This document shows, in pieces, positions 1 to 9,103 of a stretch of DNA of 64,000 nt; within the stretch, counting starts at the first letter, position 1; each line of letters starts with the position of its first letter. The notes under the pieces are model-generated. The model did not search any database. It was not told the DNA's origin and worked only from the letters and a program-made list of their open reading frames with translations. The DNA comes from Labrys wisconsinensis (lineage in GTDB: Bacteria > Pseudomonadota > Alphaproteobacteria > Rhizobiales > Labraceae): contig NZ_JAUSVX010000006.1 of the NCBI RefSeq assembly GCF_030814995.1, forward strand, positions 124,001 to 188,000, given 5' to 3'. A program made the translations under genes and the position numbers.

Positions 1-63
1 GTGTGCTATTGATGCGAGCTTGAGAGAACCTGCCCGTCATGCTTGACGGACGGGCCACCGCTT

Positions 64-103
64 CGGCCGGCAGGGCGGCGCGCCCCTGCCGGCCGTTTCG
101 TTT
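64..103 (+). terminator. Rho-independent terminator
   Basis: A perfect 12-base-pair stem (64-75 with 84-95) and an 8-base loop are followed by TTTCGTTT on the plus strand. The T-rich side lies only on the plus strand, so it probably ends a rightward gene whose coding part is left of the window. Frame 2 is open from the window edge to a stop at 44-46 and could be its tail, but 14 codons are too few to identify. Confidence 0.7.
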
Positions 104-112
104 CGGGCCGCC

Positions 113-880
113 TCATGCCCCGGGAAACCAGGCGATCGCCGCCGTGCCGCGATGCAGCGCTTCGGCCGTGGCGGTGAAGCCGCCCGGGGGCTCGTGCAGC
201 ACCAGCGGCGGCAGCAGCACGGGCAGGGCTCGGCTGCCCTTGACGGCACGGACGATCAGACGCGTCGCCGCCGCCTCGGCCCGTGGCGACACGGGCTTCA
301 GCCGGATGTCGCCGAAGCGGCCGGCGAGGGCCGTGAGCAGGCGCGGCAGGGCGTCGGCGCGGTGGATCAGCGCCAGCACGCCGCCGGGCCGGAGCAGCGC
401 CGCCGCCGCGCAGATCCAGGCTTCGTCCGTCGCGGCGGGCAGCACATGCGCCTGGCGGCGATAGGCGTCCGGCGAGGCGCGCACCGCGCCGGGCAGGTGG
501 AAGGGCGGGTTCATCATCACCATGCCGGCGCTGTTCGGGGCGAGGCCCGCGGCGGTGCGCTGGCGCGCCGGGGCGGTGACGTCGGCCTCGATCACGGCCA
601 CGCGTGCGGACAAGCCGTTGGCCTCGACATTGCCGCGCGCCAGGGCCGCGATGGCCGGATCGAGCTCGACCAGCACGACGCGGCAGCCGGGAACCCGCGC
701 CGCCAGCGCCAGGCCGGCGGCACCGACGCCGGCGCCGAGATCGAACACCGTGTCGTTGGCGCCGGGGGAGAGGGCGGCCGCCAGCAGCGCCGCGTCGGTG
801 CCGGCCCTGTGGCCCTTCGGCGGCTGCGACAGGACGAGCCGCCCGCCGAGGAAGGCGTCGCGCGTCGGCGCCGTGCTCAC
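113..880 (-). CDS. tRNA1(Val) adenine-N6 methyltransferase-like protein
   Basis: This is a class I SAM-dependent methyltransferase of about 255 residues, of the small-domain type that includes YfiC/TrmN6, which methylates A37 of tRNA1(Val). The glycine-rich SAM-binding loop is seen as VFDLGAGVGAAGLALA. The N6-adenine motif NPPF is present as MMNPPFH, which supports an amino-group methyltransferase. I chose the GTG at 880 because the reading starts cleanly before the RLVLSQPPKGHRAGTDAALL block typical of the family and forms a GTGA overlap with the stop of the DUF2007 gene upstream. The RNA substrate is inferred from the family only. The two genes are probably co-transcribed. Confidence 0.85.
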   Translation of the reverse strand: MSTAPTRDAFLGGRLVLSQPPKGHRAGTDAALLAAALSPGANDTVFDLGAGVGAAGLALAARVPGCRVVLVELDPAIAALARGNVEANGLSARVAVIEADVTAPARQRTAAGLAPNSAGMVMMNPPFHLPGAVRASPDAYRRQAHVLPAATDEAWICAAAALLRPGGVLALIHRADALPRLLTALAGRFGDIRLKPVSPRAEAAATRLIVRAVKGSRALPVLLPPLVLHEPPGGFTATAEALHRGTAAIAWFPGA

Positions 881-1101
881 GCCGGCCTGAGCTCGTGGGC
901 GAGGCCGGCGTCGCGGATCAGGGTGCGCGCCTGCTGGGCTCGGCTCGCCTCGACCAGGATGCGCCGCGGCAGCATGCCGATCGAGCCTTCCAGCACGCTC
1001 ATATGCGTGTCGAGCACCATGTAGCCGATGCCCGCCCCGTCGAGCAGCGCCTCGACATAGGAAATCAAAACCGCGTCGTTGGTACGCATGAGCTCTTCCA
1101 T
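877..1101 (-). CDS. DUF2007 family small protein
   Basis: A 74-residue protein matching the DUF2007 (putative signal transducing protein) pattern: a beta-alpha-beta start around LISYVEALLDGAGIGYMVLD, then an ILVEAS strand. The biochemical role is not established. It overlaps the methyltransferase gene by four bases and sits divergently from the polyprenyl synthase gene. A second possible start is the ATG at 1089, four codons in. Confidence 0.8.
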   Translation of the reverse strand: MEELMRTNDAVLISYVEALLDGAGIGYMVLDTHMSVLEGSIGMLPRRILVEASRAQQARTLIRDAGLAHELRPA

Positions 1102-1267
1102 GGCTGGATTGTGGGTGCTCGCGCCGCCGGACGCAACGGGCAGATGCGCCGAGATGCCGCCTGTCCCCCGCTCGCCGGCGCAGGGCCGGGTTGCCGCGGG
1201 CGGCCATCGGGTCCTTGTGTCGGGAGCGCGGCGTTTCTATGGTGCCGGCGTTCAACGGAGACAGGCA

Positions 1268-2284
1268 GTGGGCGTTGTCGTTGCATTCGAGGACAAGTCG
1301 GCGGCCGGCGGATCGATCGATGCGATCGTCGCCCTGACCAAGGCGGACATGGCGCGGGTGAACGCTACCATCCTCTCGCGCACGGGATCCGAGGTCGCGA
1401 TGATTCCGGAAGTGGCCAACCACCTGATCTCGTCCGGCGGCAAGCGGCTGCGGCCGATGCTGACCCTGGCCACGGCCCAGCTCGCCAACCATCGCGGCGA
1501 CGGCCACATCAAGCTGGCGGCTTCGGTGGAGTTCATGCACACCGCCACGCTGCTGCACGACGACGTGGTCGACGAGAGCGACATGCGTCGCGGCAAGCCG
1601 GCCGCGCGCATGGTCTGGGGCAACGAGGCGAGCGTGCTCGTCGGTGACTTCCTGCTCGGCCAGGCCTTCAAGATGATGGTCGAGGTCGGCTCGCTGCGCG
1701 CCCTCGACATCCTGTCCAGCGCCGCCACCGTCATCGCCGAGGGCGAGGTCGCCCAGCTCGCGGCGGCCAAGAACACCGCCACCACCGAGGACGAGTATCT
1801 CGCGGTCATCCGCGGCAAGACCGCCGAGCTCTTCGCCGCGGCCTGCGAGGTCGGCCCGGTGCTGGCCGACCGGCCGCGCGAGGAGCAGGCTTCCTGCCGC
1901 TCCTTCGGCATGAATCTCGGCATCGCCTTCCAGCTCGTCGACGACGCGCTCGACTATGGCGGCTCCGACGTCAAGCTCGGCAAGAACATCGGCGACGATT
2001 TCCGCGAGGGCAAGATCACCCTGCCCGTGGTGCTCGCCTTCCGCCGCGGCGGCGAGGCGGAGCGCGCCTTCTGGCGGCGCACGCTCGAAGAGGGCGAGAT
2101 CCAGGAGGGCGATCTCGAGCAAGCCGTCGGCCTGATGCGCCGGCATCGCGCGCTGGAGGACACGATCGAGCGCGCCCGCCACTACGGCGCCATGGCCAAG
2201 GACGCGCTGGCGCTGTTCCCCGACGGCCCGATGAAGCGGGCCCTGGTCGACGTGGTCGAGTTCTGCGTCAACCGGACGCATTGA
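1268..2284 (+). CDS. ispB: Polyprenyl (octaprenyl-type) diphosphate synthase
   Basis: A 338-residue trans-prenyltransferase that extends an allylic diphosphate with isopentenyl diphosphate to make the long isoprenoid tail of ubiquinone. The first aspartate-rich motif DDVVD is at about residues 98-102 and the second, DDALD, at 225-229. The GGKRLRP block that binds the substrate diphosphate is at 57-63. The start is the GTG at 1268, with GGAG seven bases upstream; the frame is open further upstream but that part has no family similarity. Chain length cannot be read with certainty, but length and context fit the ubiquinone enzyme. Divergent from the DUF2007 gene. Confidence 0.9.
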   Translation: MGVVVAFEDKSAAGGSIDAIVALTKADMARVNATILSRTGSEVAMIPEVANHLISSGGKRLRPMLTLATAQLANHRGDGHIKLAASVEFMHTATLLHDDVVDESDMRRGKPAARMVWGNEASVLVGDFLLGQAFKMMVEVGSLRALDILSSAATVIAEGEVAQLAAAKNTATTEDEYLAVIRGKTAELFAAACEVGPVLADRPREEQASCRSFGMNLGIAFQLVDDALDYGGSDVKLGKNIGDDFREGKITLPVVLAFRRGGEAERAFWRRTLEEGEIQEGDLEQAVGLMRRHRALEDTIERARHYGAMAKDALALFPDGPMKRALVDVVEFCVNRTH

Positions 2285-2372
2285 GGGGAGAGCCGGGTTC
2301 GCCCGGGCACGGCTCAGGCGTCGTCCGGGGAAATGAGGCGGAAAGCGCAGCACACTTATCGGCAGACGCCGC

Positions 2373-3308
2373 TCAAGCCGGGGACTCGCGCAGCAGGTCG
2401 AACATCAGCTTGAAGAAGCGGTCGGCGTCGACCTCATGGGCGATCTGCGCATTGTCGTCCTCGCCGCGCTCGCGCCAGAAATCGGCGACGGTGGCGCCGA
2501 AGGTGGTCGTGCCGGCGAGCTCCACCGCGATATGCGCCGGGCGCGTGCGCACCAGGCTCGGATCGATCGCCAGCGCCAGGGCGAGCGGATCGTGCATGGC
2601 GCCGCCGACGCCCATCGAATTGCGGTGCAGCTTCTCGTAGAAGCGCAGCCAGTCGTGCACCAGCCGGCCGAGCGGCGTGTCGATGGCGGCGAGCTCGGCA
2701 TAATGGGGCGCTTCGATCAGCACCTGCATGGTGACGTCGAGCCCGACCATGGTGATCGGCAGGCGGGCGTCGAGCACCAGCCGCAGCGCCTCCGGGTCGC
2801 AGAAGGCGTTGAACTCGGTCGGCGTGATGATCTCGCTCTTTCGGTAGAACACGCCGCCCATCCAGATCAGCCGCCTGATCCTGGGCAGGACCTCGGGATG
2901 CTTCAGCACCAAGAGCCCGAGATTGCACAGCGGCCCGGTCGCGACCACGGTCAGCGGCTCCGGAGCGCCGAGCAGCCGCTCGGCCAGGAAGTCCACCGCG
3001 TGCTGGGCGATCGGCCCGCGGGAGGGCGGCGGCAGGTAGGGCGAGCCTTCCAGGCCGCTCGGGCCGTCGGCGGTGCCGAGCACCAGCGGCCGGGCCAGCG
3101 GGCGGTGGCAGCCGGCGGCGACCGGCACGTCGCGGGCGCCGATGAAGTCCAGCACGCGCAGCGCATTGGCCGTGGTCTTCTCCACCTCGGCATTGCCGCA
3201 GGTGGTGGTGACGCCGAGGAGCTCGATGGCTGGCGAGCGATGCGCCATGACCAGGGCGATGGCGTCGTCGTGGCCGGGGTCGCAGTCGAAGAGGATCGGG
3301 GTGGTCAT
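2373..3308 (-). CDS. Nucleoside hydrolase (inosine-uridine type)
   Basis: A 311-residue nucleoside hydrolase that cleaves the N-glycosidic bond of ribonucleosides to base and ribose. The calcium-binding aspartate cluster is at the N-terminus as DCDPGHDDAIA (about residues 9-19), and the region NAFCDPEALRLVL carries the C-terminal asparagine and aspartate of the site. It is the last gene of a six-gene minus-strand operon with a BMP-type ABC importer, so it probably acts on imported nucleosides in the cytoplasm. The neighbour at 3318-4331 is a divergent paralogue. Base preference cannot be predicted. Confidence 0.9.
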   Translation of the reverse strand: MTTPILFDCDPGHDDAIALVMAHRSPAIELLGVTTTCGNAEVEKTTANALRVLDFIGARDVPVAAGCHRPLARPLVLGTADGPSGLEGSPYLPPPSRGPIAQHAVDFLAERLLGAPEPLTVVATGPLCNLGLLVLKHPEVLPRIRRLIWMGGVFYRKSEIITPTEFNAFCDPEALRLVLDARLPITMVGLDVTMQVLIEAPHYAELAAIDTPLGRLVHDWLRFYEKLHRNSMGVGGAMHDPLALALAIDPSLVRTRPAHIAVELAGTTTFGATVADFWRERGEDDNAQIAHEVDADRFFKLMFDLLRESPA

Positions 3309-3317
3309 GGCGGGTCC

Positions 3318-4331
3318 TCAGGCGGCGCGCTCGTAGCGGGCCATCGTGGCCTTGAACATGTCGAGGAAGCGCCGGCCGTCGAGGTCGGTGGCGATGCGGG
3401 TGGTCCTGGCGCCGCCGCCGGGCAGGATCTGGCGGCCGCGCCAGGCGACGGTCTGGCCGCGCGCCAGCCGCCCGTCGAGGACGACGTCGACGAACACGGG
3501 TTCGGTCAGCCGCGCCAGCTCCGGGTGGAAGGCGAGGGCGGCGGTGATGATGTCGTCCATGGGAAAGCCGACGAGATCGAAGAACTCGCGCCAGATGTCG
3601 ATATAGATCGGGTAGGTGTCGGCGATCATCGCCACCACCGGATTGTCCCTCGCCCCGGCCTGCATGTCGGCGAGGTCGTCGCGCGTCAGCATGCTGGCGG
3701 CCACCCGGTTGTCCTCGCACACGTCGAGCGGCACCAGGATCTTGTCGACCCCGGCGTTGAGCACGATGCGCGAGGCCTCCGGATCGGCCCAGATGTTGTA
3801 TTCGGACAGCGGCGTCATGTTGCCGGGGGTCGAGAAGGCGCCGCCGAGCACCACCAGCCGCTTCAGCGCCGCCGTCAGGCCCGGCTCCTGCAGCAGCGCC
3901 ATGGCGGCGTTGGTGAGCGGCCCGGTCGTCACCAGGGTGATCTCGCCGGGATTGGCCAGCACCGTGCCGATGATGAAGTCGACGGCATGGCCCGGGCTCG
4001 CCGGCCGCCTCGGCGCCGGGGCGGGCGGGTTGAAGCGCTTCAGCCGCTCGCCGAAGCGGGCGACGAGGCGCTTCTCGAAATGCACCGGTGCCTGCATGTC
4101 GGCCTTGGCGTTGCCGACGATCGGCCGCCAGGCCCCGGCATGCACGGGAATGTCGTCGCGCCCGGCGAGGGCGAGCGTGTTGAGGACGACGTTGGTCACC
4201 TGCTCGATCGGGCCGGCCGCGCCGGTCACCGTGGTCACGCCCTCGAGCTTCAGCTCCGGGTGGGCCGCGGCGAACAGCACGGCGAGGATGTCGTCGCCGG
4301 CCGAATCCACGTCGAGAATGATGCGTTCCAT
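3318..4331 (-). CDS. Nucleoside hydrolase family protein, second copy
   Basis: A 337-residue paralogue of the gene downstream. The N-terminal metal motif is changed to DVDSAGDDILAVL: the DxDxxxDD spacing is kept but the usual proline-glycine is replaced by serine-alanine. The C-terminal motif is NIWADPEASRIVL. This pattern is common in the distant ADP-ribosylation/crystallin J1-free branch of the family, whose substrates are less certain, so a non-canonical nucleoside or N-riboside is possible. The ATG at 4331 lies one base after the stop of the permease gene upstream, so translation is probably coupled. Confidence 0.85.
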   Translation of the reverse strand: MERIILDVDSAGDDILAVLFAAAHPELKLEGVTTVTGAAGPIEQVTNVVLNTLALAGRDDIPVHAGAWRPIVGNAKADMQAPVHFEKRLVARFGERLKRFNPPAPAPRRPASPGHAVDFIIGTVLANPGEITLVTTGPLTNAAMALLQEPGLTAALKRLVVLGGAFSTPGNMTPLSEYNIWADPEASRIVLNAGVDKILVPLDVCEDNRVAASMLTRDDLADMQAGARDNPVVAMIADTYPIYIDIWREFFDLVGFPMDDIITAALAFHPELARLTEPVFVDVVLDGRLARGQTVAWRGRQILPGGGARTTRIATDLDGRRFLDMFKATMARYERAA

Positions 4332-4332
4332 G

Positions 4333-5325
4333 TCACTGCGAGTCCTTGAGGGGAGCCGATCGGGCCGGGCCGTCCTCGGCGGCGAGGGCGCGGCGCATGC
4401 TGTCCAGCGTCTCGCGCACCAGCCGCGGCCGGCTGCGGTAGGAGAGCGCGAACAGTGCCGCCAGCGCCACCGCATAGGGCACGGCGAGCACGAGATAGGA
4501 GGGGAAGCCGAAGGTCTGCAGCCTGAGCGAGAAGGCGTCGGCGAAGCCGAACAGCAGGCATCCCGCCAGCACCTTCCAGGGATCCCCGGCGGAGAAGATC
4601 AGGATCGCCACAGCCATGAAGCCGCGGCCCGACGACATGTTCTCGGTGAACATGGTGATGTAGCCGAGCGACAGATGCGCGCCGGCGAGCCCGGCGAACA
4701 GCCCGCAGCACAGCGAGGCGGTGTAGCGGATGCGGGCGATGGAGAGGCCGAGGGCCTCGGCCGCCTCCGGCTTCTCGCCGACGACGCGGATATGCAGCCC
4801 GAGCCGGGTGCGCCCGTAGAACAGAGCGAGCGCCGGCACGGCCAGGAAGGCGACGTAGACCAGCGGCGTATAGCCCGAGACGAGCTGGGCATAGGGGCCG
4901 AGCAGGTCCCGTGCCTCGGGGATCTGCAGCTTCGGCAGGCCGACGATGCCGTGGCCGACCACCGAGCCGCGCGTGCCGAAGATCGCCTTCATCAGCGAGA
5001 TCGTCATGCCGCCGGCGAGGATGTTGACGGCGAGGCCGACCACCACCTCGTTGGCGCGGAACGAGACCACCAGCACCGCATAGGCGAGGGCGAAGGCGAG
5101 CGCCGCGCCAACGCCGCAGGCGACGCCCAGGAGGGCGGAGCCGGTCCAGATCGAGCCGATCACCGCGAAGAAGGCGCCGATCAGCATCTGGCCCTCCAGG
5201 CCGATGTTGAAGATGCCGGCCTTGGTGGTGAAGGAGCCGCCGAGGGCGACGAGCAGGATCGGCGCCGTGGTCCTGAGCGTGGCGACGAGGAGGGCTGTGT
5301 TGAAGAGGTTCGTCAGAACTTCCAT
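4333..5325 (-). CDS. ABC transporter permease, BMP/nucleoside type (NupQ-like)
   Basis: A 330-residue polytopic membrane protein of the BPD_transp_2 family, resembling the YufQ/NupQ permeases that pair with BMP-type binding proteins. The block GSFTTKAGIFNIGLEGQML near residues 30-48 is characteristic. It forms the translocation pore with the permease upstream and overlaps that gene by 13 bases. The last 25 residues are hydrophilic and cytosolic. Substrate is probably a nucleoside or related N-riboside, inferred from the two nucleoside hydrolase genes directly downstream. Confidence 0.88.
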   Translation of the reverse strand: MEVLTNLFNTALLVATLRTTAPILLVALGGSFTTKAGIFNIGLEGQMLIGAFFAVIGSIWTGSALLGVACGVGAALAFALAYAVLVVSFRANEVVVGLAVNILAGGMTISLMKAIFGTRGSVVGHGIVGLPKLQIPEARDLLGPYAQLVSGYTPLVYVAFLAVPALALFYGRTRLGLHIRVVGEKPEAAEALGLSIARIRYTASLCCGLFAGLAGAHLSLGYITMFTENMSSGRGFMAVAILIFSAGDPWKVLAGCLLFGFADAFSLRLQTFGFPSYLVLAVPYAVALAALFALSYRSRPRLVRETLDSMRRALAAEDGPARSAPLKDSQ

Positions 5326-6359
5326 CGCCGCTCCCCCGCCCTGGCGTCGCCGCGGCGGCGCACCAGCACCTCGGCCGAGACGCTGAGGATGATCAGCGCC
5401 TGGATCACCGTGATGATCTCGCGCGAGGCGCGCGTCTCCACCTCCAGCAGCAGCGAGCCGCTGCGCAGCGCTCCGAAGAACAGCGCCGTGAAGATGGTGC
5501 CGATCGGCGAGCCGTTGGCGAGCAGCGCCGCGATCAGGCCGTCGAAGCCGAAGCCCGGCGCGAAGCCCTCCATGAAGCGGTGATGCACCCCGAGCGTCTC
5601 CACGCCCCCGGCGAGCCCGCCGACGGCGCCGGAGACCAGCAGCACGGCGAAGGCCTGGCGGCGGGTGTCGATGCCGCCATAGTCGGCGAATTTCGGCGCC
5701 GAGCCCGCCATGGTGACGTCGTAGCCCCGCGCGGTGTGGCGGAAGAACCAGGCCGCCGCCAGCGCCAGGGCGAGGCCGATGAGGAGGCCGGCATTGAGCC
5801 GCGAGAACGAGAACAGCTCCGGCAGGTAGGCGCTGGGCAGGATCGGCGGCGTCTCCGACCAGCCGCCCGGCCGCTTGAACAGGAAGATCGTGAGGTAGGA
5901 GGTGAGGAGCACGGCGATATAGTTGGCGAGGATGGTGGAAACCACCTCGTTGGTGTTGTAGCGCGTGCGGAAGAAGGCCGGCACCGCCACCCAGGCCGCG
6001 CCGGCCGCGACGGCCAGCGCCAGGGCGGCGAGCATGTGCAGCACCGGCGGCAGGGCGAAGGCGAAGCCGACCCAGGCGGCGGCGAAGCCGCCCATGAACA
6101 ATTGCCCCTCGATGCCGACATTGAACAGCCCGCCCCTGAGGCCGATACAGGCGGCGACGCCGCAGATCAGGATCGGCGTGGTCTGCAGCAGCGTGCCGGC
6201 GATCTTCTCCGCGTCGCCGAAGGCGCCGGCGACGAGCGTGCGGAACACCCGAACCGGGCTCTCGTCGACCAGGAGGATGACGACCGAGCCGACCGCCAGC
6301 GCGACGAGCAGGGCGAGGAACGGGCCGAGAGCCGGACGCAGCCTGGACATGTCGATCAA
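5313..6359 (-). CDS. ABC transporter permease, BMP/nucleoside type (NupP-like)
   Basis: A 348-residue permease with about nine hydrophobic segments, matching the YufP/NupP half of nucleoside importers. The conserved RGGLFNVGIEGQLFMGG block is near residues 74-90, and GVHHRFMEGFAPGFGFDGL near 245-265. It overlaps the ATPase gene by four bases (ATGA) and the next permease by 13, so all three are translated as one coupled unit. It would heterodimerise with the permease encoded downstream. Confidence 0.88.
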   Translation of the reverse strand: MIDMSRLRPALGPFLALLVALAVGSVVILLVDESPVRVFRTLVAGAFGDAEKIAGTLLQTTPILICGVAACIGLRGGLFNVGIEGQLFMGGFAAAWVGFAFALPPVLHMLAALALAVAAGAAWVAVPAFFRTRYNTNEVVSTILANYIAVLLTSYLTIFLFKRPGGWSETPPILPSAYLPELFSFSRLNAGLLIGLALALAAAWFFRHTARGYDVTMAGSAPKFADYGGIDTRRQAFAVLLVSGAVGGLAGGVETLGVHHRFMEGFAPGFGFDGLIAALLANGSPIGTIFTALFFGALRSGSLLLEVETRASREIITVIQALIILSVSAEVLVRRRGDARAGERRWKF

Positions 6360-7957
6360 CCGGCCGTGACGGCGGTGGGCGGCGTCGGGGCGATGCCGGC
6401 CATCATCAGGCCGATAGCCTCGCTGTCGGCATGCTCGCCGTCGACCTCGCCCATGATGCGGCCGTTGAACATCACCAGGATGCGGTCGGCGAGGGCCGCG
6501 AGCTCTTCGAGCTGCACCGAGATCAGCAGGATGGCGCGGCCGGCGGCGCGCTGGCGCATGATCTCGTCGTGGATCGCCTCCTGGGCGCCGATGTCGACGC
6601 CGCGCGTCGGCTGGTCGATCAGCAGGAAGGCGGCATCGTTGGTGAACTCGCGGGCCAGCACCACCTTCTGGATGTTGCCGCCGGACAGGCTCCTGGCCGG
6701 CGCCTCCGGCCCGCGGGTGCGGATGTCGAAGCGCCCGATCAGGCGCCGGGCCTCGGCGTCGGCGGCACGCCAGTCGATCAGGCCGCGGCGGTTCCAGGGC
6801 GGCCGGTGCTGGCGGCCCATCAGCATGTTGGCCGAGAGCGAGGCGTTGCGGTCGACGCCGCGCGCCAGGCGGTCGCCCGGCACGTGGGCGAGGCCGAGGG
6901 CGCGGATGGCGGCAGGCGGCAGGGCGCCGATGCCGATGCCGCGCAGGCGCACGGTGCCGTGGCTCGCCGGCCTCAGGCCCGACAGCACCTCGGCGAGCTC
7001 GGTCTGACCGTTGCCGGCGACACCGGCGATGCCGACGATCTCGCCGGCCCGCACCTGGAAGTCCAGGCCCCGCAGCGCCGGCAGCTTGCGCTCGTCGCGG
7101 GCCCAGAGCTGCTCCACCTCGAGCACGGCCGCGCCGGCGGCCGGCCGGCGGGGGCGGCGGTCGAAGCTGACGTCGCGGCCGACCATCATGCGCACGAGCT
7201 CGCTCTTGGAAAGCGCCGTCGTCGGCGCGCTCGCGACACGGCGGCCGTCGCGCAGCACGGTGACGGTGTCGGAAACCGCCATCACCTCCTCCAGGTGGTG
7301 CGAGATGAAGATCACGGTCATGCCTTCCGCGACGAAGCCCCGCAGGGTCTGGAACAGGTCGCGGCTCTCCTGCGGCGTCAGCACCGCGGTCGGCTCGTCG
7401 AGGATGATGGTGCGCGCGCCGCGGGCCAGGACCTTGAGGATCTCGATGCGCTGCTCGAGGCCGACCGACAGGAGCCCGACCCGTTCCTCCGGCTCGACCT
7501 TGAGCCCGAAGCGGCGCGACAGCGTCCGCGTCCGCTCGATCTGCGCGGCATGGTCGATCAGGCCGCGGCGCCGGATCTCCATGCCGAGGAAGATGTTCTC
7601 GGCCACCGACAGCGAGGGCACCAGCTTGAAGTGCTGGTGCACCATGCCGAGCCCGGCGGCGATGGCGGCGGCCGGGCTCGCCACCGTCGTCGGCCGGCCG
7701 CCGATGCGGATCTCGCCTTCGTCCGGCTGCAGCAGGCCGAACAGGATGTTCATCAGCGTGGTCTTGCCGGCGCCGTTCTCGCCGATCACGGCGTGGACCT
7801 CGCCGCGGCGCACGGCGAGGTCCACGCCGTCATTCGCGGTGACGGCGTCGAAGCGCTTGGTGATGCCGACCAGTTCGACGGCGGGGTCCATGGTCATCCC
7901 GAAGAGGTCGCCCGCAGACAAGTGCGCTGCGTTTTCAGCCATGACGGACGGCTTCAC
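6356..7957 (-). CDS. ABC transporter ATP-binding protein, tandem-domain (NupO-like)
   Basis: A protein of up to 533 residues with two ABC domains. Domain 1 has Walker A GENGAGKTT and the helical signature LSVGLEQRIEIL, followed by ILDEPTAVLTPQ. Domain 2 has the degenerate Walker A GVAGNGQTE, signature LSGGNIQKV and Walker B LLIDQPTRGVD. The glutamine in place of the catalytic glutamate is usual in the second domain of this BMP-linked subfamily. The start is unsure: GTG at 7957 gives the longest form, while ATG at 7942 and ATG at 7897 (MTMDPAVELVGITKRF) also fit. It energises import with the two downstream permeases. Confidence 0.9.
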   Translation of the reverse strand: MKPSVMAENAAHLSAGDLFGMTMDPAVELVGITKRFDAVTANDGVDLAVRRGEVHAVIGENGAGKTTLMNILFGLLQPDEGEIRIGGRPTTVASPAAAIAAGLGMVHQHFKLVPSLSVAENIFLGMEIRRRGLIDHAAQIERTRTLSRRFGLKVEPEERVGLLSVGLEQRIEILKVLARGARTIILDEPTAVLTPQESRDLFQTLRGFVAEGMTVIFISHHLEEVMAVSDTVTVLRDGRRVASAPTTALSKSELVRMMVGRDVSFDRRPRRPAAGAAVLEVEQLWARDERKLPALRGLDFQVRAGEIVGIAGVAGNGQTELAEVLSGLRPASHGTVRLRGIGIGALPPAAIRALGLAHVPGDRLARGVDRNASLSANMLMGRQHRPPWNRRGLIDWRAADAEARRLIGRFDIRTRGPEAPARSLSGGNIQKVVLAREFTNDAAFLLIDQPTRGVDIGAQEAIHDEIMRQRAAGRAILLISVQLEELAALADRILVMFNGRIMGEVDGEHADSEAIGLMMAGIAPTPPTAVTAG

Positions 7958-7990
7958 CCATCCCGGACGAGGCCCAGGACGGGAAGCGGG

Positions 7991-8026
7991 GGCGCGGCCG
8001 CGGGGGGAGAGGCCCGCGGCCGCGCC
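7991..8026 (-). other. Strong intergenic hairpin after the binding-protein gene
   Basis: A perfect 14-base-pair inverted repeat (7991-8004 with 8013-8026) with an 8-base loop lies just after the stop codon of the BMP gene. There is no T-tract on the minus strand, so it is not a classical terminator. Such hairpins behind binding-protein genes commonly protect the upstream message and give more binding protein than membrane components; that role here is inference. Confidence 0.65.
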
Positions 8027-8029
8027 GCC

Positions 8030-9034
8030 TCACTTCGCCTTGGCGATCTGGATCTTGCCAGCGGCGATATCCGTGCGGATCGCCTCGAGCTTGGTCTTGA
8101 CCGCTTCGGGAAGCTTGGCGCCGATGTCGTCGCAGATCTTGACCTCGACGCCGCCCGAGGCGAGGTCGAAGGTCCGCGTGCCCGGCAGGACCTTGTGGCC
8201 GTCGACCTCGTCCTTGATGATGGAATAGACCGCGACGTCGCCGCGCTTGAGCATGCTGGCCAGCACATGGCCGGGGGCGGAGGCGCACATGTCGATGTCG
8301 ACGCCGATCGAATATTTGTCGGCGGCGGCGCTTGCCTGCATCACGCCCTCGCCGGTCGGGCCGGCGACGTTGTAGACGATGTCGGCGCCCTGGCCGTAGA
8401 GCGTCATGGCGAGCTCGCTGCCCTTGGCCGGATCGTCGAAGGTGCCGGCGAACACCGCGTTCACCTTCACGTCGGGCGCGGCATATTTCGTGCCCTGCTC
8501 GTAGCCGCCGAGGAAGTTGCGGATCACCGGGATGTCGCGGCCGCCGACGAAGCCGATCGCCTTGCCGTCGCCGATCTTGTCGAAGGAGGAGCCGAGGTCG
8601 GCCACCATGCCGGCGAGGGCCCCGGCGACGAAGGAGCCCTGCTCCTCGGCGAAATTGGCATAGATCATCGACTTGGAATCGAGCACGCCGTCGATGAAGA
8701 TGAAGCGCTGGTTGGGATAGGCGGCGCTCGCCTTCTGCAGCGCGTCGACCAGCTCCCAGCCCATGACGAAGATCAGGTCGTACTGGCCGCTCTTGGCGAG
8801 GTTGGCGAACTGCTCCTCGTAGTCGAGGGCGCGGTTGCCGGTATCGACCAGCTTCAGGTCGATGCCGAAATCCTGCTTGGCCTTGTTGAGGCCGTTGACG
8901 ATCGAGACGCCGAACCCCTGGGCGAAATAGCCCGAGATCGCCGCCACCGAAACCTTCTGCGCGGCGGCTGCCGGCAGCGCCGAGGCTGCCGCGAGCGTTC
9001 CCGCGAACACGATGCGTGCAAGGATGCGGATCAT
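8030..9034 (-). CDS. BMP family ABC substrate-binding protein
   Basis: A 334-residue periplasmic binding protein of the basic membrane protein (Bmp/Med, PF02608) family, which delivers nucleosides or related ligands to an ABC importer. The first 23 or so residues (MIRILARIVFAGTLAAASA...) are a Sec signal peptide. There is no lipobox cysteine, so it should be soluble. Family features include DLIFVMGWELVDALQKA, and FVGGRDIPVIRNFLGGYEQG near the middle. The ATG at 9034 was chosen because a purine-rich AGGAAGGGGA lies upstream and the signal peptide starts there. It is the first gene of the minus-strand operon running to 2373. Confidence 0.9.
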   Translation of the reverse strand: MIRILARIVFAGTLAAASALPAAAAQKVSVAAISGYFAQGFGVSIVNGLNKAKQDFGIDLKLVDTGNRALDYEEQFANLAKSGQYDLIFVMGWELVDALQKASAAYPNQRFIFIDGVLDSKSMIYANFAEEQGSFVAGALAGMVADLGSSFDKIGDGKAIGFVGGRDIPVIRNFLGGYEQGTKYAAPDVKVNAVFAGTFDDPAKGSELAMTLYGQGADIVYNVAGPTGEGVMQASAAADKYSIGVDIDMCASAPGHVLASMLKRGDVAVYSIIKDEVDGHKVLPGTRTFDLASGGVEVKICDDIGAKLPEAVKTKLEAIRTDIAAGKIQIAKAK

Positions 9035-9103
9035 GGAGGTTCCCCTTCCTGCGCCTTTTCGGCTCTTATCCATCCCGCGCCATTCTTCGTCGCGCTGGGA
9101 TCA

